A stretch of 64,000 bases of DNA from Trichobilharzia szidati (taxonomy: Eukaryota > Platyhelminthes > Trematoda > Strigeidida > Schistosomatidae): positions 82,702,793 to 82,766,792 of the forward strand of contig OX235273.1 of assembly GCA_944472155.2 (NCBI GenBank). Reading direction: 5' to 3'. Shown here in pieces: positions 61,986 to 64,000 of this stretch. Positions within the stretch are counted from its first letter, which is position 1, and each line of letters opens with the position of its first letter. The translations under genes were made by a program, and so were the position numbers. The notes under the pieces are model-generated. The model saw nothing but the letters and a program-made list of their open reading frames with translations. It was not told where the DNA came from and did not search any database.

Positions 61986-62289
61986 TGGGGACTCAGAAGT
62001 ACATCTTCATTGGATTCAATCGTCCCCAATTACATTCAACTGGCACCACAGCAACCCAGCTGCTTAGGCTTTCTCCTTACATCATCTACTTCATTTCACC
62101 CTTGGATGTCAAACCTAACTTTTCCGATTCAAATTCTACTCGTGGACCCAGCATGGCATGTTGCTCAAATGTCTCCACTGTATGTGTGTGTGTGTCCAAT
62201 CTATCCCATTTCTACTCTGCATAATTGTCGAGTAGCAGGTTCTTGCTTAGTTCACTGAACATCCAGAGTTGCTTGTTTCTTACTCTCTC
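61986..62289. other. Unidentified stretch next to RTE relic
   Basis: A 118-codon plus-strand frame spans this but has no recognisable domain and overlaps another frame on the same strand. It includes a short (gt)n run at 62180. I would not call a gene. Confidence 0.3.
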
Positions 62290-62625
62290 CGGTTAACCAT
62301 GTGATCTTCAGTAAGGAGACAGCTATGGCATATGCTGATGAAAGTTTGCATACAGTCTGTTTGAAACGCCTGTCTTGACGCACACTCGAAGTCCGTCAAG
62401 CATATACGAGTATTCACATTTGTCCTCAAAATTCAGATGTTGTTCGTTGTGCCGAGTGTAGTATATCTCCACACCAATGTCAGCATAATGGACTCCTGAC
62501 TTGTTTCTCCAAACTCGTTCAGCTTTGAAATCATCATCCGTGCCAACTATGGTTAAGTCGACAGAGTCCAGGTAAGTGATAGAGGTCAGTTTCCTTAAAT
62601 ATCCTTTGTCTTTTTATTAACCGGA
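62290..62625 (-). mobile_element. Old RTE-clade relic
   Basis: On the minus strand: LTSITYLDSV, then GTDDD, then a VEIYYTRHNEQ stretch and a YSYMLDGLRVCVK stretch, following the order of FTYLGSIV, GTDED, WRSTALNIKNK and VLLYKSETWRVIK in the 57-kb element. Heavily decayed. Confidence 0.5.
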
Positions 62626-63640
62626 AACATGATCATATCAACTTGGCATGATTATGAGCAATAGTTTATGCTCGAAACGTCATCAGTTAATATTACTGTA
62701 CAACACTGTGTGATTTATCAAAATAAAATCTTATCCATAGTGGAATATTTCTGTCACCAGAGTCTTAGATGTTTCCTAAAGACAATATAAGCAGTCAGCT
62801 GTTTACTCTTGCACCTTGTATCGTCAGCTTCTACTTCACCGCGTTAGCCCGCTAACCTGATGTATGTGATCTACCGGAAGATAAATAAAACATTGCAGCG
62901 GAACAGTTACGATTTCGTGGAAACAGTTATACAAACAGTTCAAGCTTACAGTTTTCCCTTTGATTGCAAAGTGACAGAAATGTTATCATTCACTTCTAGT
63001 CATTCCCTATGTAAACTTGAAAGGCTAATTTTACGCTTACACAGTTGACTTTCGATTGAATTGGTATTAAAATTTACAGACACACAGAAAGTTCCATATT
63101 TGAATCAAGAATCTCGAGCAGCGACTTCCTTAGTGATATACACATGCAATTATTTAATTGTTGTTACCACTTCTGTCACACTTTACTCGAAGTTTGCGGG
63201 TAAAATAGTAGCTGGTTGAAGGAAAGAATTTGAAGGGCAGCTAGAAAATGAAATTGTTTCTAAAGTAACTTGTAGTTCTGTGAGTAATTGCAAATATTAC
63301 TCAAAGTGTAATTATATTTAGCTCCCATAGAAGATACTTCCATATGAATATGTGAGGCAACAATTTTGGTTTTTTGTATTGAATACATTGAACACATCGT
63401 AAGAGTACAGCAGTGGTACTTAATTAGGATAGACAGTGAGTGAGCCACATAACATTAAAAGAGATGTTTCATGTGGACACTAAGAACAGTCACAAAGTGA
63501 AGAAAATTACCACTGTCGTCAGAATAAGTGAGCGTTTCTGTAGTATGTTCCCACATCGTTTGCCAACTAACACAGAATTGTCATTCTAAAAATCAAACTG
63601 GTATCTCAAATATCACATTTTACTTTTTCCTTCGAGGATC
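62626..63640. other. Intergenic stretch, nothing recognised
   Basis: No supported feature. Confidence 0.4.
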
Positions 63641-63644
63641 CCTG

Positions 63645-63830
63645 GGCGTCGGTGGCACAGTGGCTAGGATTCTTGCCGACCATGCACAGGGTTCCATCTT
63701 CTGCCGACGCACACCTGATAACAATGGTCGGCCTGCAAAATTTGGACTACAAATATCACATGCTGAAAATTCCATACTAGTTTCAAAAATACTGTGTGGT
63801 TTCAGAATAAAAATTAACTAATTAATTAAT
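63645..63830 (+). mobile_element. tRNA-derived SINE, copy 2
   Basis: A-box tggcacagtgg at 63653-63663 (perfect), B-box ggttccatctt at 63690-63700 (one key base changed). Body and LINE-like 3' tail match copy 1 at 2075; ends with a short (aatt)n tail. Confidence 0.8.
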
Positions 63831-64000
63831 CATTTTCAAAATACGCAGACCATAAATGTTGCAGAATTACCTGTAATAATTTGAGTATTGAATCAGATTG
63901 GGTCATTTTAAAAATTCACCCCAGGAAAATCTTCATTTCGTTTTCTTAGTACACTGGGATTATTCGAAGTAATTTTATAACTATCCACTTTCTAGCTGCT

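Noticed and set aside
61902..62258. 118-codon frame with hydrophobic start
   Set aside because: No recognisable domain, no splice context, and it adjoins an RTE relic; chance openness is likely.

Overview
The window looks like nuclear DNA of a trematode flatworm, most likely a blood fluke close to Schistosoma. The sequence is AT-rich. The only host genes I can reconstruct are intron-containing cathepsin D/pepsin-family (A1) aspartic proteases with GT-AG splice sites, one intron of only 39 bp, and introns full of retroelement debris. The mobile elements (SR2-like RTE, a CR1-like LINE with an ATT tail, a tRNA-derived SINE, an SMalpha-like SINE with a hammerhead remnant, Penelope-like remains) are of types known from schistosomes. 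The species assignment is inference. I saw no bacterial operon, rRNA, functional tRNA or CRISPR array.

The window is an aspartic protease cluster. From left to right: the last exon of gene A (+, 291-452, the gene enters from outside the window); gene B (-, 13833 to 9529, six exons, complete, 387 aa); gene C-prime (-, 34138 to 28873, exons 2-6 intact but no exon 1 or promoter); gene C (+, 38480 to 45292, six exons, complete, 388 aa). A decayed exon 5 of a further copy is present twice, at 21.2 kb (+) and 51.8 kb (-). Exons 1, 2, 3, 5 and 6 of B and C have identical lengths (198, 243, 200, 241, 162 bp); exon 4 is 120 bp in B and 123 bp in C.

The main structure is a giant imperfect palindrome of about 40 kb. 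The left arm runs about 16.2-36.6 kb and the right arm about 37.4-55.75 kb, so C-prime and C are mirror images. From 27.8 to 34.48 kb the mirror relation is exact (left + right coordinate = 74165) and the arms look about 98-99% identical. Outside this core they fall to roughly 90% and have been reshaped by insertions and deletions. Only the right arm keeps exon 1 and its CCAAT/TATA promoter. Only the left arm carries a 264-bp solo LTR, a 403-bp spacerless palindromic element with 12-bp target duplications and a hammerhead-like motif, and a 404-bp RTE fragment.

Outside the palindrome, 2.27-5.7 kb carries another copy of a block found in both arms (23.5-25.5 kb and 48.0-50.0 kb), interrupted by a LINE. 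At 55.7-59.9 kb a very young inverted repeat flanks a 2.8-kb RTE element. SINE copies lie near both ends of the window, and a 115-bp hairpin lies at 15.3 kb. The protease genes probably encode secreted or lysosomal proteases. Most of the remaining DNA is repeat-derived or unrecognised.
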